Positions 1 to 8,464 of a DNA stretch of 64,000 nt are shown piece by piece. Position numbers and translations under genes: made by a program. The notes under the pieces were generated by a model that made no database searches, had not been told where the DNA came from, and saw only the letters and a list, made by a program, of their open reading frames with translations. The stretch is from Enterobacter pseudoroggenkampii. GTDB lineage: Bacteria > Pseudomonadota > Gammaproteobacteria > Enterobacterales > Enterobacteriaceae. Position 1 is the first letter of the stretch, and the number at the start of each line of letters is the position of its first letter. The stretch spans positions 2,356,001 to 2,420,000 of the forward strand of contig NZ_JAPMLV010000001.1 in the NCBI RefSeq assembly GCF_026420145.1. The letters run 5' to 3'.

Positions 1-1527
1 TTCGCCGCCGGGCTAAAGCGTAAAGAGAGCCACGGCAAAGTGGTGTTTGGCAGCGTGCAGTCGGTGGCCCGCAATCTGGATCTGTTTCGCAGCGAATTTT
101 CGCTGCTGATTGTCGACGAATGTCACCGCATCAGCGATGACGACGACAGCCAGTATCAGCAAATCCTGTCACACCTGAAAGAGGTGAACCCTCACCTGCG
201 CCTGCTGGGCCTGACGGCGACCCCGTTTCGCCTGGGGAAAGGCTGGATCTATCGCTACCATTATCACGGCATGGTGCGCGGCGATGACAAGGCCCTGTTT
301 AGCGACTGCATTTACGAGCTTCCGCTGCGCTACATGATTAAACATGGCTACCTGACGCCGCCTGAACGGCTGGATATGCCGGTGGTGCAGTACGACTTCA
401 GCCGCCTGCAGGCGCAAAGCAACGGGTTATTCAGCGAAGCGGATCTTAACCAGGAGCTGAAAAAGCAGAAACGTATTACGCCGCACATCATCAGCCAGAT
501 AGAGGAGTTTGCGCAGACGCGCAAAGGGGTGATGATCTTTGCCGCCACCGTTGAGCACGCGCGGGAAATCACCGGGTTACTGCCTTCCGGCGACGCGGCG
601 CTCATCACCGGCGAGACGCCCGGCCCGGAGCGCGACAGCCTGATTGACGCGTTTAAAGCCCAGCGGTTCCGCTATCTGGTTAACGTGTCGGTATTGACCA
701 CCGGCTTTGACGCACCGCACGTCGACCTGATCGCCATTTTGCGCCCGACCGAATCGGTGAGTCTGTATCAACAAATTGTTGGCCGCGGCCTGCGCCTGGC
801 CCCCGGGAAAACCGACTGCCTGATTCTGGATTATGCAGGTAACCCGCACGATCTCTATACGCCTGAAGTCGGCGCGCCAAAAGGGAAAAGCGACAACGTG
901 CCCGTGCAGGTCTTTTGCCCTGCCTGTGGGTTTGCCAACACTTTCTGGGGCAAAACCACCGCCGACGGCACGCTGATCGAACATTTTGGCCGCCGCTGTC
1001 AGGGCTGGTTTGAAGATGATGACGGGCATCGCGAGCAGTGCGATTTTCGTTTCCGCTTTAAAAACTGCCCGCAGTGCAACGCCGAAAACGACATTGCCGC
1101 TCGCCGCTGTCGGGAATGTGACACGGTGCTGGTTGACCCGGACGACATGCTGAAAGCAGCATTAAAGCTGAAAGATGCGCTGGTACTGCGCTGTTCCGGC
1201 ATGGCGTTGCAGCCCGGCGCCGATGAAAAAGGCGAATGGTTGAAAATCACCTATTACGACGAAGACGGGGCGGACGTCAGCGAGCGCTTCCGGGTCCAGA
1301 CGCCTGCCCAGCGAACGGCCTTCGAACAGCTGTTTATCCGCCCGCACACCCGCACCCCGGGCGTGCCCCTGCGCTGGATCACCGTGGCCGATATCGTGCG
1401 CCAGCAGGTGCTGTTGCGCCATCCGGATTTTGTGGTCGCCCGTAAGAAAGGCCAGTTCTGGCAGGTGCGCGAGAAACTCTTTGACTACGAAGGTCGCTTC
1501 CGTCGCGCCAATGAATTGCGCGGTTAG
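1..1527 (+). CDS. radD: DNA repair helicase RadD (YejH), 5' end cut by window
   Basis: Superfamily 2 DEAD/DEAH-type helicase involved in double-strand-break and crosslink repair, known in E. coli to work with RecA and SSB. The frame is open from base 1, so the Walker A part lies outside the window. Visible are the DECH box (VDECHRI, near base 115), motif III (GLTATPF), the C-terminal helicase motifs ([14 protein letters not shown], then [14 protein letters not shown]) and a cysteine-rich tail with CPACG, CPQC and CREC pairs that probably bind zinc. Sequence matches E. coli RadD to the final ELRG. rplY follows 125 bp downstream on the same strand but has its own promoter. Confidence 0.96.
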   Translation, partial: FAAGLKRKESHGKVVFGSVQSVARNLDLFRSEFSLLIVDECHRISDDDDSQYQQILSHLKEVNPHLRLLGLTATPFRLGKGWIYRYHYHGMVRGDDKALFSDCIYELPLRYMIKHGYLTPPERLDMPVVQYDFSRLQAQSNGLFSEADLNQELKKQKRITPHIISQIEEFAQTRKGVMIFAATVEHAREITGLLPSGDAALITGETPGPERDSLIDAFKAQRFRYLVNVSVLTTGFDAPHVDLIAILRPTESVSLYQQIVGRGLRLAPGKTDCLILDYAGNPHDLYTPEVGAPKGKSDNVPVQVFCPACGFANTFWGKTTADGTLIEHFGRRCQGWFEDDDGHREQCDFRFRFKNCPQCNAENDIAARRCRECDTVLVDPDDMLKAALKLKDALVLRCSGMALQPGADEKGEWLKITYYDEDGADVSERFRVQTPAQRTAFEQLFIRPHTRTPGVPLRWITVADIVRQQVLLRHPDFVVARKKGQFWQVREKLFDYEGRFRRANELRG

Positions 1528-1539
1528 CGGGACTTTTCA

Positions 1540-1568
1540 TTGATGTGAGGGGCATTTGAGTATAAAAT
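1540..1568 (+). promoter_or_regulatory. Probable sigma-70 promoter of rplY
   Basis: TTGATG at 1540-1545 and TAAAAT at 1563-1568 are separated by 17 bp, a good sigma-70 pair. It lies between the radD stop and rplY, leaving a leader of roughly 80 nt. Assignment is by motif match only. Confidence 0.6.
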
Positions 1569-1652
1569 GCCGCCCGCTTCACATCCGTGAGGCAGAACAC
1601 TCACCTGCTGCTGGGTCGCCTGTAGTAGGGTTTTAAATACAGAGAGAAATCA

Positions 1653-1937
1653 ATGTTTACTATCGAAGCAGAAGTACGTAACGTGCAGGGTAAGGGTGCG
1701 AGCCGCCGCCTGCGTACCGCTAACAAGTTCCCGGCTATCGTTTACGGTGGCGAAGCTGCTCCAGTTGCAATCGAACTGGATCACGACAAACTGTGGAACC
1801 TGCAGACCAAAGCTGAATTCTACAGCGAAGTTCTGACCATCGTTGTTGGCGGTAAAGAAGAAAAAGTGAAAGTTCAGGCTGTTCAGCGTCACGCGTTCAA
1901 GCCAAAACTGACTCACATCGACTTCGTTCGCGCGTAA
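1653..1937 (+). CDS. rplY: 50S ribosomal protein L25
   Basis: L25 binds 5S rRNA in the large ribosomal subunit. The 94-aa product is the short single-domain form typical of gamma-proteobacteria and matches E. coli L25 throughout (N-terminus [20 protein letters not shown]). A GAGAGAAA stretch precedes the ATG. The gene is monocistronic, bounded by its own promoter and a strong terminator at 1952-1980. Codon use is strongly biased, as expected for a highly expressed ribosomal gene. Confidence 0.98.
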   Translation: MFTIEAEVRNVQGKGASRRLRTANKFPAIVYGGEAAPVAIELDHDKLWNLQTKAEFYSEVLTIVVGGKEEKVKVQAVQRHAFKPKLTHIDFVRA

Positions 1938-1951
1938 TCGCAAACCTGTCG

Positions 1952-1980
1952 AAAAAAACCCCGCTTCTGCGGGGTTTTTT
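1952..1980. terminator. Bidirectional rho-independent terminator rplY / yejK
   Basis: Stem ACCCCGC (1958-1964) and GCGGGGT (1969-1975) with loop TTCT, with a T-run on each strand. It can end rplY from the left and yejK from the right. Confidence 0.9.
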
Positions 1981-1987
1981 GTGCCTG

Positions 1988-2995
1988 CTATTTACCGCCC
2001 GAGGTGCGGCGCTGAAGCTGATCGCGCAGATTCGGCGGCGTCCCCTTAATGGTCAGCGTATCGGTGGCCGGATCCCAGAAGATACGTTCCCCCAGCAGCA
2101 TCGCATCAAAGTTGATTGTTAACCCGCCGCCGCTGCCGGCAAACTTGGTTAACTGGCGCAGCGTGCTGCGATCCGCCGGGAAGCTCTCTTCAAGCTCATA
2201 GCCCTTTTCTGCGGTAAATTCCTGGAAGCTGACTTCGCTGACGCCCGCCAGCTCTTTTGACAGCGACTCCAGCTCAATCTCTTCCCCTGCCTGCAGCTGT
2301 TCGTTGCAGTAGCTGTAAACCTGCTGGCGCACCGTCTGGCGCTCGGATTTATCGAGCTGCGCTTCTGCTGTGAAATCGTCAACCGCCTGGAGCAGCCCTT
2401 TGTTCTGCGCTTTGGCGTTAAGCCCTTCACTGGCACCGAGGAAGTCCATAAAGAAATCCGCCACTTTGCGGCCCACGCGCCCCTTCAGGAATGTCAGGTA
2501 GCGGGTCGACTCCGGGTTGGTTTCCCATTCGGTCAAATCAATACGCGCCACGATATCCGCATGGTTGATATCCAGATAATGCGTCGAGCTGATGTCCAGC
2601 TGCTCGTTCACGCGCATGCTGCTTAAGTTATTCAGTACAGTAACCAGCAGATACTCGACCGCCAGATAGCGGTAGTGGCAGAACAGCACGATCCCCCCGT
2701 CGACGAACGGATATTTCGCCAGCTCGTCGCGCAGACGCCCGGTTGCCGCACGGCTAAACGCCAGAAAATCCTCTTCACCCTGACGCTGCAGGCGCAGGCT
2801 ATCGGCCAGCTCACTCTCTTCGCTGAACAGCCCATAGGCTTTATTTTTGGCGCTGTAGACGCGATGCAGCTCTGCCATCATCTCCACAACGGTCGCCGTG
2901 GGTTCCAGTAACGAATCGCGCAGCACCACTTCAAGGGTTTGCTCATCACGCTTGATAAGCTGGTGCAAGGCAATCTGGTTGATTTCCAGACTCAT
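1988..2995 (-). CDS. yejK: Nucleoid-associated protein YejK (NdpA)
   Basis: YejK/NdpA family nucleoid protein (37-kDa nucleoid-associated protein), reported to associate with the nucleoid and to interact with type II topoisomerases. The 335-aa length and N-terminus [19 protein letters not shown] agree with the E. coli protein. The start is preceded by AGGAGAG in minus-strand sense. It is divergent from yejL across 134 bp and convergent with rplY. Confidence 0.95.
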   Translation of the reverse strand: MSLEINQIALHQLIKRDEQTLEVVLRDSLLEPTATVVEMMAELHRVYSAKNKAYGLFSEESELADSLRLQRQGEEDFLAFSRAATGRLRDELAKYPFVDGGIVLFCHYRYLAVEYLLVTVLNNLSSMRVNEQLDISSTHYLDINHADIVARIDLTEWETNPESTRYLTFLKGRVGRKVADFFMDFLGASEGLNAKAQNKGLLQAVDDFTAEAQLDKSERQTVRQQVYSYCNEQLQAGEEIELESLSKELAGVSEVSFQEFTAEKGYELEESFPADRSTLRQLTKFAGSGGGLTINFDAMLLGERIFWDPATDTLTIKGTPPNLRDQLQRRTSGGK

Positions 2996-3129
2996 GATAA
3001 ACTCTCCTTTTAGACCGGGCGGTATTCAACCACCACCAGGACATGTGTGCAACAACAGATAAAAAAGGGGAAAAAAAGCTGTTGCTACGGTAATATGTTG
3101 CCCTTTCATCAACAAACTGATTTTGATTT

Positions 3130-3357
3130 ATGCCACAACATTCCCGCTACAGTGATGAACACGTTGAACAACTGCTCAGTGAGCTGGTCAACGTACTGGA
3201 AAAACATAAAACGCCGACCGATCTCTCCCTGATGGTTTTGGGAAATATGGTCACCAACCTGATTAACACCAGCGTTGCTCCGGCTCAGCGTCAGGCGATC
3301 GCAAAATCGTTCGCCCAGGCTTTACAGTCGTCCGTCAGCAACGACCCGGCCCATTAA
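3130..3357 (+). CDS. yejL: UPF0352 family protein YejL
   Basis: Small 75-aa soluble protein of the UPF0352/DUF1414 family, conserved directly upstream of yejM in enterobacteria. The sequence ([19 protein letters not shown]...) is predicted helical, with no signal peptide or membrane segment. It ends 19 bp before yejM and is probably cotranscribed with it. Its biochemical function is not established. Confidence 0.92.
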   Translation: MPQHSRYSDEHVEQLLSELVNVLEKHKTPTDLSLMVLGNMVTNLINTSVAPAQRQAIAKSFAQALQSSVSNDPAH

Positions 3358-3376
3358 GGGATACGAACAACAGTTT

Positions 3377-5137
3377 ATGGTGACGAATCGTCAGCGCTAC
3401 CGTGAAAAAGTCTCCCAGATGGTCAGCTGGGGGCACTGGTTTGCCCTGTTCAACATTCTGCTGGCGACGGTCATTGGCTGTCGTTATCTGTTTGTCGCAG
3501 ACTGGCCAACAACGCTCACCGGGCGTATCTACTCCTGGATAAGCGTTGTCGGTCACTTTAGCTTTTTGGTTTTCGCCACCTATCTGCTGATCCTGTTCCC
3601 CCTGACGTTTATCGTCATGTCGCAGCGTCTGATGCGATTCTTGTCCGCCATCCTTGCGACGGTGGGGATGACGCTGCTGCTTATCGACAGTGAAGTGTTC
3701 ACCCGCTTCCACCTGCATCTCAACCCCATCGTCTGGGAACTGGTGATTAACCCCGACCAGAACGAAACGGCCCGTGACTGGCAGCTGATGTTTATCAGCG
3801 TCCCGGTGATCCTGTTGATTGAGATGCTGTTTGCCACCTGGAGCTGGCAAAAACTGCGTAGCCTGACCCGCCGACGCCACTACGCGAAGCCCGTCGCCGC
3901 GCTCTTCTTCGTCTCCTTTATCAGTTCGCACATCATGTATATCTGGGCGGATGCGAACTTCTATCGCCCTATTACCATGCAGCGCGCGAACCTGCCGCTC
4001 TCATATCCGATGACGGCCCGTCGCTTCCTCGAAAAACACGGCCTGCTTGATGCGCAGGAATATCAGCGCCGTCTTATCGAGCAGGGTAACCCGGAAGCTG
4101 TCAGCGTGCAGTATCCTCTGAGCGACCTGAACTACCGCGATATGGGACGAGGCCAAAACGTCCTGCTTATCACCGTCGATGGACTGAACTATTCCCGTTA
4201 CGAGAAGCAGATGCCTGCGCTGGCCAATTTCGCGAGTCAAAACGTCTCGTTTACTCAACATATGAGCTCCGGTAACACAACCGACGCGGGCATCTTTGGC
4301 CTCTTCTATGGCATTTCAGCCGGCTATATGGACGGCGTACTGTCTACCCGCACACCTGCGGCGCTGATCACCGGGCTGAATCAGCAGGGCTATCAGTTAG
4401 GGTTGTTCTCATCCGATGGCTTTAACAGCCCGCTCTACCGCCAGGCGCTGCTGTCTGATTTCTCACTGCCGACGGCACAAAATCAGTCTGATGCGCAGAC
4501 CGCCAGCCAATGGATAAACTGGCTGCAGCGCTACGCCCAGGAAGATAACCGCTGGTTCTCATGGGTTGCCTTTAACGGCACAACGCTTGCAAACAGCAAT
4601 AAGAGTGATTTTGCGCGCCGCTACGGCCGCGCGGCGGGTGATGTTGATGCGCAGATTGGTCGCGTGCTTGACGCGCTACGTGAGTCCGGCAAGCTTGATA
4701 ACACCGTGGTGATCGTGACCGCAGGCCATGGCGTCCCGTTAGGTGACGAGACGAAGAGTATGAGCTGGTCACGCCCGAACCTGCAGGTTCCGCTGGTGAT
4801 CCACTGGCCGGGCACCCCGGCGCAGCGCATCAATATGCTTACCGAGCATAAAGATGTGATGACCACCCTGATGCAACGCCTGCTGCACGTCAGCACGCCA
4901 GCAAACGAGTATTCGCAGGGCCAGGATCTCTTCAGCGCCGCGCGCCGCCATAACTGGGTCACGGCTGCGGGTAATAATACGCTGGTGGTGACTACGCCGA
5001 AGCTGACGCTGGTGCTGAACAACAACGGGAATTATCAGACGTATAACCTGCAGGGTGAACGACTGAAAGACCAGAAGCCGCAGCTGAGCCTGCTGCTGCA
5101 GGTTCTGACGGATGAGAAGCGCTTCATCGCTAACTGA
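3377..5137 (+). CDS. yejM: Inner-membrane LPS regulator YejM (PbgA/LapC)
   Basis: Five N-terminal membrane helices (about residues 20-190) followed by a periplasmic sulfatase/alkaline-phosphatase-like domain beginning near VLLITVDGLNYSR. In E. coli it senses periplasmic LPS and controls LpxC turnover through LapB/FtsH; the enzyme-like domain is regulatory. The frame is open further upstream, but ATG at 3377 (MVTNRQRYREK) gives 586 aa, exactly the E. coli length. The tRNA-Pro gene follows 72 bp later. Confidence 0.95.
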   Translation: MVTNRQRYREKVSQMVSWGHWFALFNILLATVIGCRYLFVADWPTTLTGRIYSWISVVGHFSFLVFATYLLILFPLTFIVMSQRLMRFLSAILATVGMTLLLIDSEVFTRFHLHLNPIVWELVINPDQNETARDWQLMFISVPVILLIEMLFATWSWQKLRSLTRRRHYAKPVAALFFVSFISSHIMYIWADANFYRPITMQRANLPLSYPMTARRFLEKHGLLDAQEYQRRLIEQGNPEAVSVQYPLSDLNYRDMGRGQNVLLITVDGLNYSRYEKQMPALANFASQNVSFTQHMSSGNTTDAGIFGLFYGISAGYMDGVLSTRTPAALITGLNQQGYQLGLFSSDGFNSPLYRQALLSDFSLPTAQNQSDAQTASQWINWLQRYAQEDNRWFSWVAFNGTTLANSNKSDFARRYGRAAGDVDAQIGRVLDALRESGKLDNTVVIVTAGHGVPLGDETKSMSWSRPNLQVPLVIHWPGTPAQRINMLTEHKDVMTTLMQRLLHVSTPANEYSQGQDLFSAARRHNWVTAAGNNTLVVTTPKLTLVLNNNGNYQTYNLQGERLKDQKPQLSLLLQVLTDEKRFIAN

Positions 5138-5168
5138 TTAATAATAAACCAGTTAGCGACGGATTCCC

Positions 5169-5196
5169 TTGCATTCAAAACGGAATCGAGTAGTAT
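5169..5196 (+). promoter_or_regulatory. Probable promoter of tRNA-Pro (proL)
   Basis: TTGCAT (5169-5174) and TAGTAT (5191-5196) are spaced by 16 bp, about 14 bp upstream of the mature tRNA 5' end, with a GC-rich discriminator (GCGTCGGC). The prophage integrates downstream, so this promoter is host sequence. Confidence 0.55.
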
Positions 5197-5209
5197 TCTT
5201 TTCATGCGT

Positions 5210-5286
5210 CGGCACGTAGCGCAGCCTGGTAGCGCACCGTCATGGGGTGTCGGGGGTCGGAGGTTCAAATCCTCTCGTGCCGACCA
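5210..5286 (+). tRNA. proL: tRNA-Pro (anticodon GGG), prophage attachment gene
   Basis: 77-nt tRNA beginning CGGCACGTAGCGCAGCCTGG and ending CGTGCCGACCA, with a CCA end encoded, a T-arm GGTTCAAATCC and a GGG anticodon in the loop after CACCGTC. It is identical to E. coli proL as far as I can recall it, and sits in the same place after yejM. Bases 5239 onward are repeated at 19592-19639, so the gene stays intact after prophage integration. Confidence 0.97.
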
Positions 5287-5325
5287 AAATCACATTGAAA
5301 ACCAGCCTCTTATGGCTGGTTTTTT
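5239..5325 (+). repeat. attL, 87-bp direct repeat
   Basis: Bases 5239-5325 match 19592-19678 exactly (87 bp, by direct reading); the flanking bases differ at both ends (C against T on the left, G against T on the right). The repeat covers the tRNA-Pro 3' half from the anticodon arm, the CCA end and the downstream hairpin terminator. This is the usual product of tyrosine-integrase insertion into a tRNA gene. Confidence 0.95.
5300..5325 (+). terminator. proL rho-independent terminator (attL copy)
   Basis: Hairpin AACCAGCC-TCTTAT-GGCTGGTT followed by T residues. The same hairpin is duplicated in attR near 19653-19679. Confidence 0.88.
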
Positions 5326-5380
5326 GTTACCGTAAAATTTTGATGGCGAAACGATGGTGAAATGATGGTTGAACCCTGCT

Positions 5381-5701
5381 TTAAATTGTCGGGCAATCAT
5401 CGTTACCAACCCGGTTGAGACTGTGCGTTAGAACGCCATATACAGTTACATCATCCAGCGCGTCGCCTTCTATCGCTTCACCATCTTCAGTTATCAATGC
5501 TGCCCCGTATAGCTTTGCAAACTCGTTCCTGTTATCCATTCTTACCAGTAGCGTATCTCCCTGCTCAGGCCTCAGAGCAATGTTAATCACTGCCCAACCA
5601 CAGGATGTTTCTATTACCCTGCAGTTCCCATCAATTCCGCATAGCAGATCGATAGTCAGTCTCTGTTCCTGATAATCCATTGCCGGTGAAGGAAATCCCA
5701 T
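5381..5701 (-). CDS. UmuD'-like phage protein lacking the catalytic serine
   Basis: A 106-aa protein whose first residues (MGFPSPAMDYQEQRL) match UmuD from Gly25, exactly where RecA-stimulated self-cleavage creates UmuD' (after Cys24). The C-terminus (DDVTVYGVLTHSLN) also resembles the end of UmuD (DTLDVFGVVIHVVK). Where UmuD has SGDSM with nucleophile Ser60, this protein reads TSCGWAV, so self-cleavage is not expected. It follows the 79-aa gene with a one-base overlap (TAATG) under a LexA box. The fold assignment is by end-motif similarity; a role in modulating polymerase V or RecA is inference only. Similar small proteins occur in other lambdoid phages. Confidence 0.72.
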   Translation of the reverse strand: MGFPSPAMDYQEQRLTIDLLCGIDGNCRVIETSCGWAVINIALRPEQGDTLLVRMDNRNEFAKLYGAALITEDGEAIEGDALDDVTVYGVLTHSLNRVGNDDCPTI

Positions 5702-5940
5702 TAGAAAATCCTCCCCATGTTACGCAATATCCAATAGCGATTATCGCTTCCGTTTATCGTCTTATCGGCAAAATCTGGCTGGTATCGCTCAATCCATGAA
5801 TTTGCATCTGCCTGGCTGAAATGCCAGTGCCTCTTCTGTAGTTCAGCGATGAATTTATCTGTATGCAGGTAGAGATAGCCCTTAGAGTTTTGCTGTATGG
5901 CTGCCCTGAAAGCGGTTTGTATATCTGCTATACGTGGCAT
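5701..5940 (-). CDS. Small SOS-linked phage protein, function unknown
   Basis: 79-aa soluble protein (MPRIADIQTAFRAAIQQNSK...), preceded by TGAGGT as ribosome binding site and, 16 bp upstream, by a near-consensus LexA box. It forms a two-gene operon with the UmuD'-like gene through a TAATG overlap. I recognise the type as a small gene carried beside UmuD-like genes in lambdoid prophages, but no function or domain can be assigned. The aromatic-rich middle (residues 20-50, with YLYLHTDKF and WHF) and basic N-terminus would suit a small DNA- or protein-binding module. Confidence 0.75.
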   Translation of the reverse strand: MPRIADIQTAFRAAIQQNSKGYLYLHTDKFIAELQKRHWHFSQADANSWIERYQPDFADKTINGSDNRYWILRNMGRIF

Positions 5941-5955
5941 AGTAACCTCAAATAT

Positions 5956-5975
5956 TACTGTATGAATATACAGTA
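5956..5975 (-). promoter_or_regulatory. LexA (SOS) box
   Basis: TACTGTATGAATATACAGTA agrees with the E. coli consensus CTGT-N8-ACAG and the wider TACTG/CAGTA ends. It lies 16 bp upstream of the start codon at 5940, where LexA would block initiation for the two-gene minus-strand operon. Confidence 0.88.
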
Positions 5976-6011
5976 ATATAGATAGGTGGCGTCGATCAAT
6001 ATGCAGGCAAC

Positions 6012-6034
6012 AAAAAAACCCACCGAAGTGGGCT
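6012..6034 (-). terminator. Terminator of the prophage late operon
   Basis: In minus-strand sense, CCCAC-TTCG-GTGGG followed by seven T residues (6018-6012). It follows the tail fibre gene and separates late transcription from the SOS operon. Confidence 0.88.
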
Positions 6035-6057
6035 AATGCATTGCTAAATATGGTGTT

Positions 6058-6168
6058 TTAATTTCTCAATTCCTTAAGGAAAAGGAGGATTTTCGATGTC
6101 GCAAGGTTGACGAACATACCGGCAATACAACCAACTTCCACGCCTATTACTGGATGTACTGATACCAT
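6058..6168 (-). CDS. Possible 36-aa membrane peptide after the tail fibre
   Basis: A short frame (MVSVHPVIGVEVGCIAGMFV and a further 16 residues ending LLFLKELRN) lies between the tail fibre stop and the late terminator. It has a hydrophobic run over residues 6-31, consistent with one membrane segment. No clear Shine-Dalgarno is seen before the ATG, and I do not recognise the sequence, so it may not be translated. Small membrane peptides do occur after tail-fibre genes in temperate phages. Confidence 0.3.
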   Translation of the reverse strand: MVSVHPVIGVEVGCIAGMFVNLATSKILLFLKELRN

Positions 6169-6199
6169 AAAACTATTAAGACAAAATTAAAAATATACT

Positions 6200-7951
6200 T
6201 CACGAATTTTTTAATGATTGCAGATTTTCAAGTGCTGATATTCTTGATTCCAAGCGTTCAGATCTTCTTCTCTGATAAGCTGCTTCCAGCCAAGCGCACT
6301 GATCAGGCCGAAGCCCCCATCTATCTCCTGCAGGCGCAACAACCTCAGGCTTACCATTTTTTGTTTCGTACTTTTCATCCCATTTGTCATAACAAAGTAA
6401 ACCAAATTTTGTAGCGTCAATGCCATGACTCAGGAAAGCATCTCTAACCTGCTGGGCAACTGCACCGAAGTGCCAGCGGGCATCTTCACCCTTGCGATTT
6501 ACCATTTCGATCCATTTAAAGGCCGAAATAGAAACGGTAGCCCATGCATCAAGAATAGTATCGATCTCATATTCCCCCAATTTATGGTCATCATTAAGAG
6601 AGGTTATTTGCGTCTTTTCTCTTTCATCAGATGTATTTATAGCCCCAGTGCCGCCATAAAAAACAGACCATCTATTTTCTGCATCACCATTCGGGGTATG
6701 ATTATCATCACCAGGTGTGAACGCACTGAGAGTGGTAGCCTGAGGCTTTATTTTTGCTCTTACTGAACCACCTTGAATAAAAAGTATTGCTGTATCTTGG
6801 CTTACGCCAAGTGAAGCGCCTGAATTATCGGTATGCAAAAAACCGTAGTATGAAGTTGAAGGTGCAGAGCCACGGAAATGAATTGCAAAATTCGTATCAG
6901 CTTGCACTGGATCATACCCGAATCCTGCTGCACCCTTGTGGTACATTCTGGCGGAATTTGGCGCGTAGAACGTGTAACCAGTGGTTTGCCTAGTTTGATA
7001 CGCTACGTTGATACCAGATGCTGCCTTTAAGTCTTCAAGATAAACGCCTGTTTGCTGTTCTAGTGTTCCTCCACCAAAAATAGAAACATCATTTATGAAT
7101 ATTCCTCTACGGTCTCCAACTGTACCTGATCCAGATATAGTTGGAGCAGAATAGTAACCATATGTATTATCAAGTCGATTAGATCCACGGTAACTAACAC
7201 GGTCTTGGAAAGAGTGAGCATGATCCTGATGATGGCTACCGTAGATAATGACCGTTGAGTCAAATGCTCCGTAACCATCTATTGCAGTACCCTGACTTAA
7301 AACTGTTTTGTCAGAAAAGGCATGGCAGTTGAATGGTGTATTTGAAAGTAAGCGACTAACGTTTATAGAGTCACGTAATGAGTCTGGTAATGGCCAAACC
7401 GCGCCAGGTACCCCAACAGGCTGATCGCCAACTATAACATTGCCGAATGTTGATTTTACGGTAAGTGAAGGCATATCAACATGGCCTGTAAATTCATCTC
7501 CTGACTTTTTCACAGCCCCGTAAACAAGTGCAACACCCTTTCCTGATGCAGATGAGGCAAGTTCGGTTCTTAATGATGCATCACCTACACTGACCCATTT
7601 ACCTGTACCAATACCCCCAGTGCTATCTGGTGTAGAACCAGGGGGGACTACTTTGGGTAGCGCCCCGTCCCATCGGTAATACTCGCCGTTGCTCTTCCAC
7701 CGTAAGCACTCGTTAGCAAGGCTAATGGTGCTACCATCTTCAAAAGAATCCTTCGTGATATAGCCATAGTTCTGAATTGCCCTATTTACATCTTTTTCAA
7801 AACCATACCACGTTTTCCTTTGTCTCCCAAGGCGATCTGGATATGTCTCGTTTACCATGTCCAGAGATAAATTATCCAAATTTTCAGCGTTATCATATAG
7901 ATCACGAGGGTCAATAGAACCAATCGGATTGCCTGTATTATAGGTTGTCAT
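6200..7951 (-). CDS. Phage tail fibre/tailspike with S74 intramolecular chaperone
   Basis: 583-aa receptor-binding protein. The N-terminal 130 residues (MTTYNTGNPIGSIDPRDLYD..., with PGSTPDSTGGIGTGKWVSVGD) are the conserved virion-attachment part found in enterobacterial phage tailspikes. The middle is variable, Gly/Ser/Thr-rich and beta-structured. The C-terminal 143 residues begin SDEREKTQI and contain WHFGAVAQQV: this is the peptidase S74 / endosialidase chaperone domain, which self-cleaves before the Ser (Ser441 here) after trimerisation. A heptad-like tail (RSERLESRISALENL) would trimerise it. A GAGGA ribosome site precedes the ATG. It reads intact, but its tail is gone from this element. 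Confidence 0.88.
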   Translation of the reverse strand: MTTYNTGNPIGSIDPRDLYDNAENLDNLSLDMVNETYPDRLGRQRKTWYGFEKDVNRAIQNYGYITKDSFEDGSTISLANECLRWKSNGEYYRWDGALPKVVPPGSTPDSTGGIGTGKWVSVGDASLRTELASSASGKGVALVYGAVKKSGDEFTGHVDMPSLTVKSTFGNVIVGDQPVGVPGAVWPLPDSLRDSINVSRLLSNTPFNCHAFSDKTVLSQGTAIDGYGAFDSTVIIYGSHHQDHAHSFQDRVSYRGSNRLDNTYGYYSAPTISGSGTVGDRRGIFINDVSIFGGGTLEQQTGVYLEDLKAASGINVAYQTRQTTGYTFYAPNSARMYHKGAAGFGYDPVQADTNFAIHFRGSAPSTSYYGFLHTDNSGASLGVSQDTAILFIQGGSVRAKIKPQATTLSAFTPGDDNHTPNGDAENRWSVFYGGTGAINTSDEREKTQITSLNDDHKLGEYEIDTILDAWATVSISAFKWIEMVNRKGEDARWHFGAVAQQVRDAFLSHGIDATKFGLLCYDKWDEKYETKNGKPEVVAPAGDRWGLRPDQCAWLEAAYQRRRSERLESRISALENLQSLKNS

Positions 7952-7965
7952 AGCTTCCTCAGAAA

Positions 7966-7991
7966 TAAAAAAACCCGCCGAAGCAGGTTTG
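7966..7991 (-). terminator. Terminator between tail-tip remnant and tail fibre
   Basis: In minus-strand sense, AACCTGC-TTCG-GCGGGTT followed by T residues. It ends the main late transcript just before the tail fibre start region. Confidence 0.72.
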
Positions 7992-8005
7992 TTATTAACT
8001 ATTAT

Positions 8006-8464
8006 CTAAGCGACGTCGCCGGGGTAACTTGCATCGTCATACTGATATTTTGCTGGGTTGTACTGGATTGCCGTCACATCATTAGTTCCGTCACTTCCCG
8101 GTGATATCTCACCTATAAGAGCGTCATAACCAACGCGAGTTGAAGAACAGAACATCAGACGTGGTGGCTCAATTGAAGGATCCCCCATTATCCACGTTTC
8201 AGGCGATAGCGCGCTGCTGTATGGAACAGTCAGAGTAAAGTCATCTATCCGGGTTGGAACAAGCAGCGCTGATGCCATTCCCTCCTGATCACGAATTACA
8301 ACCCGTGGATTTGGGAATGTCCAGTCAGGTGCTTCACTGAGTGTCAGCGTAATGATGCTGCTGTTATAACTCATCTCCTCAATCAGACAACTTAGCGTCT
8401 GGTTACCCGGTATATCATCTGTGAAAATTACCCTGTCCATAAACTCATAGCAGAGCGCGTCCAT
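8006..8464 (-). pseudogene. 3' remnant of a tail-tip (J-like host-specificity) protein
   Basis: 152 codons beginning at an internal Met (MDALCYEFMDRVIFTDDIPG) and ending DDASYPGDVA. The content resembles the C-terminal end of long phage tail-tip attachment proteins, which normally exceed 1000 residues. The same frame stays open a few codons upstream (TSTE before the Met) until the protease sequence takes over. The upstream gene, the truncated head protease, runs into it in a different frame, overlapping 8428-8464. This is the right edge of the missing capsid/tail block. The identification of the parent protein is from sequence style and position, not a search. Confidence 0.65.
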
